A stretch of 64,000 bases of DNA, from assembly GCF_014648855.1 (NCBI RefSeq), contig NZ_BMRX01000013.1, positions 1 to 64,000 on the forward strand, written 5' to 3'. Positions 8,284 through 17,350 of the stretch are shown here, one piece after another; position 1 is the stretch's first letter, and each line of letters begins with the position of its first letter. The notes beneath the pieces are model-generated. The model was given only the letters and a program-made list of their open reading frames with translations, searched no databases and was not told where the DNA came from. The stretch is from Streptomyces parvulus (lineage in GTDB: Bacteria; Actinomycetota; Actinomycetes; Streptomycetales; Streptomycetaceae). The translations under genes and the position numbers were made by a program.

Positions 8284-8499
8284 ATGAACTCCACCCCCCA
8301 GGTTGAGACCGTCGAGATCTCGGACGCGGACCTCGACAACGTCTCCGGCGGCCTGAACGTGAACGCCGTCGGCACCGTCACCGGCCTGGTGGACGGCATC
8401 GCCCCGGTCTCCGGTCTGCTCAACACGGCCGTCGGCACCGTCGAGGGTGTCACCGGCCTGAACACCGCGCCGGTCACCGGGCTGGTCGCCGGTCTCTGA
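8284..8499 (+). CDS. Double-glycine leader precursor peptide (bacteriocin-like) of an NHLM-type export cassette
   Basis: A 71-residue peptide. The leader contains VEISDADLDNVSGG (residues 10-23), the acidic/hydrophobic pattern and Gly-Gly end recognised by C39 peptidase-containing ABC exporters. Cleavage after G23 would release a 48-residue core made mainly of Gly, Val, Thr, Leu, Ala and Asn, with no cysteine. The core has two approximate repeats (both beginning AVGTV and including a PV(S/T)GL block). Without Cys it cannot carry lanthionine or thioether rings. No modification enzyme is encoded nearby, so an unmodified hydrophobic peptide is likely. A strong terminator follows, and the HlyD-like and two ABC exporter genes come next on the same strand. 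It could be an antimicrobial or a surface/morphogenetic peptide; the sequence does not decide. Confidence 0.85.
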   Translation: MNSTPQVETVEISDADLDNVSGGLNVNAVGTVTGLVDGIAPVSGLLNTAVGTVEGVTGLNTAPVTGLVAGL

Positions 8500-8521
8500 C
8501 CGCGCCCCCGTGCCGCTGAGT

Positions 8522-8550
8522 CCCGGAGCCATCCAGGCTCCGGGGCTTTT
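8522..8550 (+). terminator. Rho-independent-type terminator after the precursor gene
   Basis: A perfect 9-base stem (CCCGGAGCC / GGCTCCGGG) with a 5-base loop, followed by GCTTTT. It lies 23 bases after the precursor stop and before the exporter genes. This should make the precursor transcript far more abundant than the exporter mRNA, through partial read-through. Confidence 0.85.
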
Positions 8551-8622
8551 CGGCCGTTCCTCTCACCCCTGCCGGGCCTCCCCGCGCAGGCGCTCTCCGG
8601 GAATCACTGGGATACGTCCGAC

Positions 8623-9429
8623 GTGCAGTTCCGCCAGCAGGCCCTCTCCAAGCTCCAGTCACCGGAGGAACTAGACCTCCCGGTGCGTTTCGCCCGCCCG
8701 CAGGGCTGGCTGGTGCTGTCCGTGACCGTGGTCGCGATGGCCGCCGCGTCCGTGTGGGCGGTGGGCGGCTCGGTGACCTCCACCGTCGGCGCGCCCGCCA
8801 TCCTCACCCACGGGCAGGGCAGTTACCTCCTCCAGAGCCCCGTCTCGGGGCAGGTCACGGCGGTCCTCGCGCGCCCGGGGCAGCGGCTCGCCGCCGACTC
8901 CCCCGTGCTGAAGGTGCGCACCGCCGAGGGCGAGAGCGTGGTCCGCACCGTCGACGCCGGCCGGGTCAGCGCCCTGGCGGCCACCGTCGGGCAGATCATT
9001 CGAACCGGCGCGAACGTGGCCTCCGTCGAGAAGGTCGCCGACGCCGGCGACCCCCTCTACGCCACCGTCTACGTGCCCGCCGAGAACGCCGCCTCGATCC
9101 CCGCCCACGCCTCCGTCGACCTCACCGTCCAGTCGGTGCCGACCCAGCAGTACGGTGTCCTGCACGGGAAGGTGAAGGCGGTGGACCGCTCGGCGCAGTC
9201 GGCGCAGACCATCTCCGCGTTCCTCGGGGACAGCCAGCTGGGCGAGCAGTTCACCGAGGACGGCAGGCCGGTGGCGGTGACGGTCGAGCTGAAGCGCTCG
9301 CCGTCGACGAAGAGCGGCTACGAGTGGTCCTCCGCCGACGGGCCGCCGTTCGAGCTGACCTCCATGACCATGGCCACCGGATCCGTCCGCCTCGCCGACC
9401 AGCGTCCCGTCGATTGGCTGCTGCCGTGA
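8623..9429 (+). CDS. HlyD-like membrane fusion protein of the bacteriocin exporter
   Basis: A 268-residue adaptor starting at GTG. It has a short cytoplasmic N-terminus, one membrane helix (about residues 29-48), and a periplasmic-type part with biotinyl-lipoyl-like half-motifs (LLQSPVSGQVTAVLARPGQRL and the later GRVSALAATVGQ). The organisation matches the NHLM-cassette HlyD family, in which a short adaptor pairs with two ABC proteins. In a Gram-positive it would form an extracytoplasmic extension of the exporter. Its stop overlaps the start of the next gene (GTGA), so the two are translationally coupled. The ribosome-binding site is weak, consistent with low expression after the terminator. 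Confidence 0.85.
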   Translation: MQFRQQALSKLQSPEELDLPVRFARPQGWLVLSVTVVAMAAASVWAVGGSVTSTVGAPAILTHGQGSYLLQSPVSGQVTAVLARPGQRLAADSPVLKVRTAEGESVVRTVDAGRVSALAATVGQIIRTGANVASVEKVADAGDPLYATVYVPAENAASIPAHASVDLTVQSVPTQQYGVLHGKVKAVDRSAQSAQTISAFLGDSQLGEQFTEDGRPVAVTVELKRSPSTKSGYEWSSADGPPFELTSMTMATGSVRLADQRPVDWLLP

Positions 9430-11648
9430 GCACCGCACAGGAGACCCGGGGCCGCCGCCGGGCCGCCCCGCCCGGACGCGGCACGCCCAAGAGCGGCGCG
9501 AAGACCGTCCGCACGCCCACCGTGCTCCAGATGGAGGCCGTGGAGTGCGGTGCCGCCTCCCTCGCGATGGTGCTCGGCCACTACGGCCGGCACGTCCCGC
9601 TGGAGGAGCTGCGCATCGCCTGCGGCGTCTCCCGCGACGGCTCGCGCGCCAGCAACCTGCTCAAGGCGGCCCGCGGTTACGGCCTGACCGCCAAGGGCAT
9701 GCAGATGGACCTCGCCGCCCTGGCGGAGGTGACGACGCCGGCCATCCTGTTCTGGGAATTCAACCACTACGTCGTCTACGACGGGCTCGGACGCCGCTTC
9801 GGCCGGCGCGGGGTGTTCATCAACGACCCGGGCAAGGGCCGCCGCTTCGTGTCCCTGGAGGACTTCGACGGCTCCTTCACCGGGGTCGTGCTGACCATGG
9901 AGCCCGGCGCGGACTTCACCCGGGGCGGCCGCAAGCCGGGCGTGCTGGGCGCGATGCCCGCCCGGCTGCGCGGCACCGCGGGCACGCTGCCCGCCGCCCT
10001 GCTGGCCAGCCTGCTGCTGGTGGCGGTCGGCGCGGCGGTGCCCGCGCTCAGCCGCACCTACATCGACATGTTCCTGATCGGGGGGCAGACCTCGCTGCTC
10101 GGCGTGCTGTTCACGTCGATGGCGGCCTGCGTGCTGCTCACGGTGGTGCTGACCTGGCTCCAGCAGGCCAACCTGCTGCACGGCCGCATCATCTCCTCCA
10201 CCCTCTCCAGCGCCCGCTTCCTGCGCCACCTGCTGCGGCTGCCGGTGACGTTCTTCTCCCAGCGCAGCCCGGCCGACCTGGTGCAGCGGCTGCAGTCCAA
10301 CGACGCCGTCGCGGAGACACTGGCCCGCGACCTCGCCGCCGCGGGCGTGGACGCGGTCGTTGTCGTCCTGTACGCCGTGCTGCTGTACACGTACGACCCG
10401 CAGCTCACCTTCGTCGGCGTGGGCGTGGCGCTGCTCAACATCCTCGCCATGCGCATCGTCATCCGGCTGCGGGCCACCCGTACGGCGAAGCTGCGGGCGG
10501 ACACGGCGCGGCTGACCAACACCGCCTACACGGGTCTCCAGCTGATCGAGACCATGAAGGCGACCGGCGGCGAGGACGGCTACTTCCGCAAGTGGGCGGG
10601 GCAGCACGCCACCACGCTGGAGGAGCAGCAGCGGCTCGGCGTGCCCAGCGCCTGGCTCGGCGTGGTCGCGCCGACCCTGGCGACGCTCAACAGCGGGCTG
10701 ATCCTGTGGATCGGCGGCATGCGGGCGGTGGAGGGGCACATCTCGGTCGGGCTGCTGGTCGCCTTCCAGGCGCTGGTGGTCCGCTTCACGGCCCCGCTGA
10801 CCCGGCTGAACGGCGTCGCCGGCCGCATCCAGGACTTCGCGGCCGACGTGGCGCGGCTCAAGGACGTGGAGAACTTCCGGGCCGACCCGCTCTACGACCG
10901 GCCCGGCGGCGGCGACTCCACCCGCCGGCTGCACGGGCACGTCGAGCTGCAGAACATCTCCTTCGGCTACAACCCGCTCGACAAGCCGCTGCTCACCGGC
11001 TTCGACCTGACCGTGGGACCCGGGCAGCAGGTGGCCCTGGTCGGCGGCTCGGGCAGCGGCAAGTCCACGGTGTCGCGGCTGATCTCGGGTCTCTACGCTC
11101 CCTGGGACGGGGTGATCCGGATCGACGGGCAGCGGCTGGAGGACATCCCCCGCGGGGCGCTGGCCTCCTCCGTCTCCTTCGTCGACCAGGACGTCTTCCT
11201 CTTCGAGGGCTCCGTCCGCGACAACATCGCGCTGTGGGACCCCTCGGTGCCCGACGCCGCGGTGGTGGACGCGCTCAGGGACGCCGCGCTGTACGACGTC
11301 GTGACGCGCCGGCCGGGCGGCATCCACAGCCCGGTCGAGCAGGACGGCCGCAACTTCTCCGGCGGGCAGCGGCAGCGGCTGGAGATCGCGCGGGCGCTGG
11401 TGCGCCGGCCGAGCATCCTGGTGCTGGACGAGGTGACCAGCGCCCTGGACGCGGAGACCGAGCAGATGGTGATGGACAACCTGCGCCGGCGCGGCTGCGC
11501 GTGCGTGGTGATCGCGCACCGGCTCAGCACCGTGCGGGACAGCGACGAGATCGTCGTGCTGGAGCACGGCACCGTCGTGGAGCGCGGCCGGCACGAGGAG
11601 CTGGTCGCGCACGGGGGCGCGTACGCCGCGCTGGTCAGGGAGCGGTGA
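9426..11648 (+). CDS. C39-peptidase/permease/ATP-binding bacteriocin exporter (NHLM ABC1 type)
   Basis: A 740-residue fused exporter. The N-terminal C39 peptidase domain (about 28-165) has its nucleophile in VECGAAS (C41), the His in FNHYVV (H114) and the Asp in INDPG (D134); this domain cuts double-glycine leaders during export. Next comes a six-helix ABC membrane domain (about 185-480). The ATPase (about 500-735) has a Walker A GGSGSGKST, the signature FSGGQRQRLEIARA, a Walker B ILVLDE and the switch-region IAHRLST. All catalytic residues are intact. It directly follows the HlyD adaptor and precedes the second ABC protein with one base between genes. The likely substrate is the GG peptide at 8284. 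Confidence 0.93.
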   Translation: MSTAQETRGRRRAAPPGRGTPKSGAKTVRTPTVLQMEAVECGAASLAMVLGHYGRHVPLEELRIACGVSRDGSRASNLLKAARGYGLTAKGMQMDLAALAEVTTPAILFWEFNHYVVYDGLGRRFGRRGVFINDPGKGRRFVSLEDFDGSFTGVVLTMEPGADFTRGGRKPGVLGAMPARLRGTAGTLPAALLASLLLVAVGAAVPALSRTYIDMFLIGGQTSLLGVLFTSMAACVLLTVVLTWLQQANLLHGRIISSTLSSARFLRHLLRLPVTFFSQRSPADLVQRLQSNDAVAETLARDLAAAGVDAVVVVLYAVLLYTYDPQLTFVGVGVALLNILAMRIVIRLRATRTAKLRADTARLTNTAYTGLQLIETMKATGGEDGYFRKWAGQHATTLEEQQRLGVPSAWLGVVAPTLATLNSGLILWIGGMRAVEGHISVGLLVAFQALVVRFTAPLTRLNGVAGRIQDFAADVARLKDVENFRADPLYDRPGGGDSTRRLHGHVELQNISFGYNPLDKPLLTGFDLTVGPGQQVALVGGSGSGKSTVSRLISGLYAPWDGVIRIDGQRLEDIPRGALASSVSFVDQDVFLFEGSVRDNIALWDPSVPDAAVVDALRDAALYDVVTRRPGGIHSPVEQDGRNFSGGQRQRLEIARALVRRPSILVLDEVTSALDAETEQMVMDNLRRRGCACVVIAHRLSTVRDSDEIVVLEHGTVVERGRHEELVAHGGAYAALVRER

Positions 11649-11649
11649 G

Positions 11650-14472
11650 ATGACGACCGTGCACGAAGGGCAGGGCGACCTCGTCCTCGGGGCGCTCGGC
11701 TCGCTGGGTACGCGGGTGGACTGCGCCGGGTTCAACCGGCTCGACCTGGAGGGCCCGCAGGTGCTGTGGCTCGTGGTCTCCGGGGCCGTCGACCTGTTCG
11801 CGGTCGACGCCGGGGAGCAGGGGCACTGGCACCATCTGGGCCGGCTGGAGGCGGGCTCGGTGCTGCTGGGCCCGGTCGCCGGGCCCAGGCACACGCTGGT
11901 CGCGCGTCCGCTGCGGGACTGCGTGGTGCACCGCATCGGCCTGCGCGAGCTGTACCAGCCGGCGGACACGCAGACCTGGTCGCACGACGCGTACGGCAAC
12001 CCCCAGTACGTGCCGCCCACGACGAGCCCGCTGGAGTACGCGCTCGCCCTGGGGGTCGGCCGCGGGCTGACGGTGCTCTTCCAGGCGCCGATGGCCACCG
12101 AGCGGGCGGCGGCGCCCACCGACGACGACGTGTTCTGGATGCAGGTGCCGCCGGGCAGCGTGCAGTACGGGGCGCTGTACGGCGAGGAGGTGGCCGCCGA
12201 CCTGCTGATGGACCCGGCGCTGTGGCAGAGCCTGGTCGACCAGCAGCACCGGCTGCTGACCACGCTGGACCGCTGGATCGAGCAGCTGGAACGCGCCCAC
12301 GAGACCCGCACGGCGGCCGGGATCAAGGCCGGTGAGGCGGTGCGCGCGCAGGCCGACCGGACGCTGCTGGCCTCCATGGGCAAGCGCTCCGCGGGACGCA
12401 CCACGTCCGCCGACGCCGACGCCTCGTACGCCGCCTGCCGGCTGGTCGCCCGCGCCGCCGGCATCACGCTCGCCGAGCCGGCGCAGAACGGCACGGAGAG
12501 CGAGCGGCTCGATCCGGTGGAGCGGGTGGCGCTGGCCTCGCGCGTGCGCACCCGGAGCGTGCGTCTCGAGGACGGCTGGTGGCGCGACGAGGTGGGTCCG
12601 CTGGTCGGGCACCGGACGCTGTCGGGGGCGCCGGTGGCACTGCTGTGGCGGCGCGGCGGCTATGTGGCCGTGCATCCGGCGACCGGCCGGGAGACCCCGG
12701 TGGAGCGGGCGAACGCGGAGGAGTTCGAGCCCCGTGCGGTGATGTTCTACCGGCCGCTGCCCGAACGCCGGCTCGGTCCGCTGCGGTTGCTGCGGTTCTG
12801 CCTCCAGGGCACCCGCCGCGACCTCTCCGGCCTGCTGCTCGCCGGGCTGGTGACGGTCGGCCTGGGCGCGCTGGTGCCGGTCGCGACCGGCAAGGTGCTG
12901 GGCGAGTTCGTGCCTAAGGCGCAGACCGGGCTGATCGTGCAGGTGTGCCTCGCGGTGATGCTGAGCGGCGTGGTCGCGGCGGCCTTCATGCTGCTGCAGA
13001 ACCTCACGATCCTGCGGCTGGAGGGCCGGGTCGAGGCGACGCTCCAGCCGGCCGTGTGGGACCGGCTGCTGCGGCTGCCGACGAAGTTCTTCACCGAACG
13101 CTCCACCGGCGAGCTGGCTAGCGCGGCGATGGGCATCAGCGCGATCCGCCGACTGCTGGCCGGCGTCGGTCCGACGGTGGCGCAGTCGGTGACCGTCGGG
13201 GCGATGAACCTGGGACTGCTGCTCTGGTACAGCGTGCCGATGGCGCTCGCGGCGATCGGCATGCTGGTGGTCGTCGCCGGGGTCTTCCTGGCGCTCGGGC
13301 TGTGGCAGGTGCGCTGGCAGCGGCGGCTGGTCAAGCTCACCAACAAGCTGAACAACCAGGCGTTCCAGACCCTGCGCGGGCTGCCGAAGCTGCGGGTGGC
13401 GGCGGCCGAGAACTACGCGTACGCGGCCTGGGCGGAGCGCTTCGCGCACAGCCGCGAGCTCCAGCGGCGGGCGGGGCGGATCAAGAACCTCAACGCGGTG
13501 CTGGGCGCGGTCTACCTCCCGCTGTGCACGCTGCTGATGTTCATGCTGCTGGCCGGCCCGGCACGCGGTTCGATGTCGGCGGCGGAGTTCCTGACCTTCA
13601 ACGCCTCGGTGACGATGCTGCTGACCTCGGTCACCCAGCTGACCGGTTCGTTCGTGTCGGCGGTGGCCGCGCTGCCGCTGTTCGAGGAGATCCGTCCGGT
13701 GCTGGACGCGACGCCCGAGGTGCGCGCCGCCAGCACCCGCCCGGGGCCGCTGTCCGGGGCGATCGAGGCGCGGCGGCTGTCGTTCCGGTACACCGACGAC
13801 GGGCCGCTGGTCCTGGACGACGTGTCCTTCGAGGTGCGGCCGGGTGAGTTCGTCGCGGTGGTCGGCCCCAGCGGATGCGGGAAGTCCACGCTGCTCAGGC
13901 TGCTCATCGGCTTCGACCGGCCGCTGTCGGGCAGCGTCCTCTACGACGGGCAGGACCTGGCCGCGCTCGACCAGTCGGCGGTGCGGCGGCAGTGCGGGGT
14001 GGTGCTCCAGCACGCGCAGCCGTTCACCGGCTCCCTCCTGGACGTCATCCGCGGCACCGAGCCGTACACGCCGGAGGAGGCGATGGCGGCGGCCGAGATG
14101 GCCGGGCTCGCGGAGGACATCAAGCGGATGCCGATGGGGCTGCACACGATCGTCTCGGGCAGCGGGGCCGTCTCCGGGGGCCAGCGGCAGCGGCTGATGA
14201 TCGCGCAGGCGCTGATCCGCCGGCCGCGCGTCCTCTTCTTCGACGAGGCGACCAGCGCCCTGGACAACGAGACGCAGCGCACGGTGATCGAGTCCACCAA
14301 GGCCCTCAAGGCGACCCGGATCGTCATCGCGCACCGGCTGTCCACGGTGCTGGACGCGGACCGCGTGATCGTCATGGAGGACGGGAAGGTCGCCCAGCAG
14401 GGGCCGCCCGCGCGGCTGCTCGCGGACACCGGCGGCCGGCTGCACGAGCTGGTGCGGCGGCAGCTGGCCTGA
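11650..14472 (+). CDS. Second ABC exporter of the cassette (NHLM ABC2 type)
   Basis: A 940-residue protein. It lacks a peptidase. Instead it has a long soluble N-terminal part (about 1-360) whose first 100 residues look like a cyclic-nucleotide-binding-type beta roll, as in the NHLM ABC2 family, followed by a linker containing coiled-coil stretches. Then come the ABC membrane domain (about 385-680) and the ATPase with PSGCGKST, the signature VSGGQRQRLMIAQA and the Walker B VLFFDE. Together with the C39-bearing protein it probably forms a heterodimeric transporter, or works next to it. Gene order precursor-HlyD-ABC1-ABC2 is typical of the family. Function is from family knowledge; the pairing is inferred from adjacency. 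Confidence 0.9.
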   Translation: MTTVHEGQGDLVLGALGSLGTRVDCAGFNRLDLEGPQVLWLVVSGAVDLFAVDAGEQGHWHHLGRLEAGSVLLGPVAGPRHTLVARPLRDCVVHRIGLRELYQPADTQTWSHDAYGNPQYVPPTTSPLEYALALGVGRGLTVLFQAPMATERAAAPTDDDVFWMQVPPGSVQYGALYGEEVAADLLMDPALWQSLVDQQHRLLTTLDRWIEQLERAHETRTAAGIKAGEAVRAQADRTLLASMGKRSAGRTTSADADASYAACRLVARAAGITLAEPAQNGTESERLDPVERVALASRVRTRSVRLEDGWWRDEVGPLVGHRTLSGAPVALLWRRGGYVAVHPATGRETPVERANAEEFEPRAVMFYRPLPERRLGPLRLLRFCLQGTRRDLSGLLLAGLVTVGLGALVPVATGKVLGEFVPKAQTGLIVQVCLAVMLSGVVAAAFMLLQNLTILRLEGRVEATLQPAVWDRLLRLPTKFFTERSTGELASAAMGISAIRRLLAGVGPTVAQSVTVGAMNLGLLLWYSVPMALAAIGMLVVVAGVFLALGLWQVRWQRRLVKLTNKLNNQAFQTLRGLPKLRVAAAENYAYAAWAERFAHSRELQRRAGRIKNLNAVLGAVYLPLCTLLMFMLLAGPARGSMSAAEFLTFNASVTMLLTSVTQLTGSFVSAVAALPLFEEIRPVLDATPEVRAASTRPGPLSGAIEARRLSFRYTDDGPLVLDDVSFEVRPGEFVAVVGPSGCGKSTLLRLLIGFDRPLSGSVLYDGQDLAALDQSAVRRQCGVVLQHAQPFTGSLLDVIRGTEPYTPEEAMAAAEMAGLAEDIKRMPMGLHTIVSGSGAVSGGQRQRLMIAQALIRRPRVLFFDEATSALDNETQRTVIESTKALKATRIVIAHRLSTVLDADRVIVMEDGKVAQQGPPARLLADTGGRLHELVRRQLA

Positions 14473-14530
14473 CCGGCGGCGCCCGACGGGATCCCGCGGT
14501 TTCCCGGATCGCGTTGGAGGGGCCGCTCGA

Positions 14531-15559
14531 ATGGGTACGTGCGGCCTCATGCGTATCGGCGTGGTGGACGTGGGGTCGAAGACGGTCCGGCTCATGGTGG
14601 CGGACGAGGAGGGCGGGGTCCCGCTCCCGGTGCACACCGCCAAGTGGCGGCTGCGGCTGTCGGAGCAGGTCGAGCCGGGCGGCGCGATCCCCGAGGAGGC
14701 CGTGGAGCAGCTGGTCGCGGCGGTGTCCGAGGCGGCCGGGACCGCCGAGCGGTGGGGGGCCTCGGCCCCGCCGGCCTTCGCGACCGCGGTGGTGCGCGCC
14801 GCCCCGAACCGGCGGGAGGTCCTGCGGACCGTGCGGGCCCGCACCGGTGTCGCCCTGTGCACCCTGCCCGGTGAGGTGGAGGCGGAGCTGACGTTCCTCG
14901 GGGCGCGGCGCTGGATGGGCTGGCGGTCCGGGCCGCTGGCGCTGCTCGACATCGGCGGCGGTTCGCTGGAGGTGGCCTTCGGACGCGGCCGCCTGCCCGG
15001 GTTCGTGGCCTCACTGCCACTGGGGGCGGCCCGGCTGACCCACGAGTTCCTGGGCGGCGGCGCGGACCCGGCGTCGCCCGAGCAGGTCCGGGAGCTGCGC
15101 CGAAGGGTCCGGCACCAGCTCCGGGACGTCGCGGCGCGGATCCGCTGGGAGGGTCCGCGCACCGCCGTGGCCACCTCCCGCACGTTCCAGCAGCTGGGGC
15201 GGCTGTGCGGGGCCGCGCCCGGTCGGCACGGGCCGTTCGTGGAGCGCCGGATGCGCTGCGCGGACCTCGGGGACGCGGTGGGCCGGCTGGCCGCCCTGTC
15301 CGCCGCCGAACGCTCCCGGCTGCCCGGCATCTCCGCGCCGCGCGCCGCGCAGAGCGTGGCCGGGGCGGTGGTCGGGCACACCGCCATGAAGCTCACCGGC
15401 CTGGATTCGGTCACGCTGTGTCCCTGGGCGATCCGGGAGGGCATCCTGCTGCGCCACATAGAGGAGGGCCCGTCCTGGTGGACGGAGGTCGTCCGCCACA
15501 GCGACGAGGCCGCCCATCCGACCCCGGTGGCGCTGCGCCTCGCGTCCACGTCCGGCTGA
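14531..15559 (+). CDS. Ppx/GppA-family phosphatase
   Basis: A 342-residue member of the exopolyphosphatase/pppGpp phosphatase family (sugar kinase/Hsp70/actin fold). The N-terminal phosphate loop (VVDVGSKTVRLMV) and the central DIGGGSLEV loop are present. The family removes terminal phosphates from polyphosphate or pppGpp. It begins 58 bases after the exporter genes with a good GGAGG ribosome-binding site. An alternative start is six codons downstream (MRIGVVDVG). The shared strand suggests possible co-transcription with the exporter cassette, but the gene is widespread on its own and is probably unrelated to export. Substrate preference cannot be read from the sequence. Confidence 0.87.
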   Translation: MGTCGLMRIGVVDVGSKTVRLMVADEEGGVPLPVHTAKWRLRLSEQVEPGGAIPEEAVEQLVAAVSEAAGTAERWGASAPPAFATAVVRAAPNRREVLRTVRARTGVALCTLPGEVEAELTFLGARRWMGWRSGPLALLDIGGGSLEVAFGRGRLPGFVASLPLGAARLTHEFLGGGADPASPEQVRELRRRVRHQLRDVAARIRWEGPRTAVATSRTFQQLGRLCGAAPGRHGPFVERRMRCADLGDAVGRLAALSAAERSRLPGISAPRAAQSVAGAVVGHTAMKLTGLDSVTLCPWAIREGILLRHIEEGPSWWTEVVRHSDEAAHPTPVALRLASTSG

Positions 15560-15643
15560 CCCCGGGCGCCGGCAGGGCGGACGGGACATCCGGGGCTGCC
15601 GCGGGCCAGGTGGGACGGGCGTCCGGCTGGGTACTCGCGCCGC

Positions 15644-16675
15644 ATGGACTACGACGGCGAGGGACCACGGCTCCCGACCGCCCGGGGACCGCTCTCCGCG
15701 GCCGTCGGGGCGTATCTGCTCGGGACGGGACCGCTGCCCCTCCCGGAGGAGGTGGCCGCGGCGACGGCGTACGGCGACGACCTCCAGCTCGCCCTCTACC
15801 AGTGCTACGAGCTGCACTACCGCGGTTTCGCCGGGGTCTCCCCCGCGCTGGAGTGGGACCCCGGCCTGCTCGGCACCAGGGCGGCGCTGGAGGAGCGCTT
15901 CCTGGCCGCGCTGCGGGCCGGGACCACGGTCCACGACAGCGTGGAGGAGGCGGTCGGCGCGCTGCTCGTCGAGCCCGTCCACGGCGAGGGAGTGAGCCAC
16001 TTCCTGCGGGACGAGGGCGAGTTGTGGCAGCTGCGCGAGTACGCGGCCCAGCGCTCGCTGTACCACCTCAAGGAGGCCGACCCGCACGCGTGGGTGCTGC
16101 CGCGGCTGTGGGGGCGCGCGAAGGCGGCGATGGCCGCGGTCGAGTTCGACGAGTACGGCGGGGGCCGCGCCGACCGGGTGCACGCGCGGCTGTTCGCCGA
16201 CCTGATGACGGACCTGGGCCTGGACACGACGTACGGGGCCCATCTGGACGCGGCGTCGGCCGAGTGCCTGGTCACGGTGAACATGATGTCGCTGTTCGGC
16301 CTGCACCGGGCGCTGCGCGGCGCCCTGGTGGGCCATTTCGCGGCGGTGGAGATCACCTCGTCGCCCGGTTCCCGCCGGCTCGCCGAGGCGATGCGCCGCA
16401 CCGGGGCCGGGCCTGCCGCGGAGCGCTTCTACGACGAGCACGTGGAGGCGGACGCGGTGCACGAGCAGATCGTGCGGCACGAGGTGATCGACGGCCTGCT
16501 GGAGCAGGAACCGCACCTCGCGGCCGACGTCGCCTTCGGTGTCGACGCCACCGGGCACGTCGAGGACCTCTTCGGGGCCCGGCTGCTGGCCGACTGGCGG
16601 GCCGGCCGGTCGTCGCTGCGCGTCCCGCTCCCCGCACCACTCGACCGTGATTCGGGAATTTCCGTTATTTCATGA
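15644..16675 (+). CDS. Haem-oxygenase-like diiron (iron-containing redox enzyme family) protein
   Basis: A 343-residue, all-helical protein of the haem-oxygenase-2-like superfamily (iron-containing redox enzyme family). Candidate iron ligands are the Glu and His residues in the EFDEYGGG helix and in the later FYDEHVEADAVHE helix, the pattern seen in non-haem diiron oxygenases of this fold. Characterised relatives do N-oxygenation, decarboxylation or fatty-acid cleavage, so the reaction here cannot be named. The gene is followed after 21 bases by a HemK-like methyltransferase and then a CDGSH Fe-S protein, all in one direction; this trio is the best clue to its role. The start at 15644 is the first Met of the conserved region. 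Confidence 0.8.
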   Translation: MDYDGEGPRLPTARGPLSAAVGAYLLGTGPLPLPEEVAAATAYGDDLQLALYQCYELHYRGFAGVSPALEWDPGLLGTRAALEERFLAALRAGTTVHDSVEEAVGALLVEPVHGEGVSHFLRDEGELWQLREYAAQRSLYHLKEADPHAWVLPRLWGRAKAAMAAVEFDEYGGGRADRVHARLFADLMTDLGLDTTYGAHLDAASAECLVTVNMMSLFGLHRALRGALVGHFAAVEITSSPGSRRLAEAMRRTGAGPAAERFYDEHVEADAVHEQIVRHEVIDGLLEQEPHLAADVAFGVDATGHVEDLFGARLLADWRAGRSSLRVPLPAPLDRDSGISVIS

Positions 16676-16696
16676 CCGCTGGGGTACCTGGCTCCC

Positions 16697-17350
16697 GTGA
16701 ACTTCATGGTGCTGCCGGGCGTGTACGCGCCCCAGGAGGACACCGCCCTGCTGGCCGGGGTGCTGTCCGGTGAGTCGCTGCCCGCGGGCGCGGCCGTGCT
16801 CGACGTGGGGACGGGCACCGGTGCGCTCGCTCTGGCCGCTGCCGTGCGGGGTGCGCGGGTGACCGCGGTGGACGTCTCGCGGCGCGCGGTGTGGGCCGCG
16901 CGGCTGAACGCCGCCCGCGCGGGGCTGCGCGTCCGGGTGCTGCACGGCAATCTCTTCACGCCGGTGCACGGGACGACGTTCGACCTGGTGCTGGCGAACC
17001 CTCCGTACGTGCCTTCCCCGGCCGGCGGCCGCCGCCCGCGCGGTGCGGCCAGGGCCTGGGACGCGGGGCACGACGGGAGGATGGTGCTGGACCGGATCTG
17101 CCGGGAGGCGCCGGGCCTGCTGCGGCCGGGCGGGGTGCTGCTGCTCGTGCAGTCGGGGCTCAGTGATCCCGGCCGTACGGTGGCGCTGCTGCAGGAGGCC
17201 GGGCTCAAGACCTCGGTGGTGCGGCGGCGGCGGATCGCGTTCGGCCCGGTGGTGCGCGGCCGGGAGCGCTGGCTGCGGCAGCGCGGGCTGCTGGCCCTGG
17301 CCGAGGACGAGGAGGAGTTGGTGGTCGTCCGTGCCGAACTCCCCGTCTGA
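16697..17350 (+). CDS. HemK-like N5-glutamine/class I methyltransferase
   Basis: A 217-residue SAM-dependent methyltransferase. Motif I is VLDVGTGTGALALAAA, and the acidic loop end is VTAVDVS. The NPPYVPS motif is that of HemK/PrmC-type enzymes, which methylate glutamine or other planar amide nitrogens. The protein is shorter than PrmC (about 280 aa) and lacks its N-terminal substrate-recognition domain, so it resembles the stand-alone Mtq2-like group. It lies between the diiron protein and the CDGSH gene, overlapping the latter by 20 bases, so the three are probably one operon. It could methylate a protein or a small molecule; the context suggests a dedicated substrate linked to the redox pair. 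An alternative ATG start lies at 16706. Confidence 0.85.
   Translation: MNFMVLPGVYAPQEDTALLAGVLSGESLPAGAAVLDVGTGTGALALAAAVRGARVTAVDVSRRAVWAARLNAARAGLRVRVLHGNLFTPVHGTTFDLVLANPPYVPSPAGGRRPRGAARAWDAGHDGRMVLDRICREAPGLLRPGGVLLLVQSGLSDPGRTVALLQEAGLKTSVVRRRRIAFGPVVRGRERWLRQRGLLALAEDEEELVVVRAELPV

Noticed and set aside
8284..8499. Lanthipeptide precursor
   Set aside because: There is no cysteine in the core and no lanthionine synthetase nearby.
9318..12551. A 1077-residue open frame on the minus strand across the exporter genes
   Set aside because: It is antisense to two clearly homologous ABC genes, has no domain, and arises from the very high third-position GC. Another, 1336 residues (11635-15645), is rejected for the same reason.
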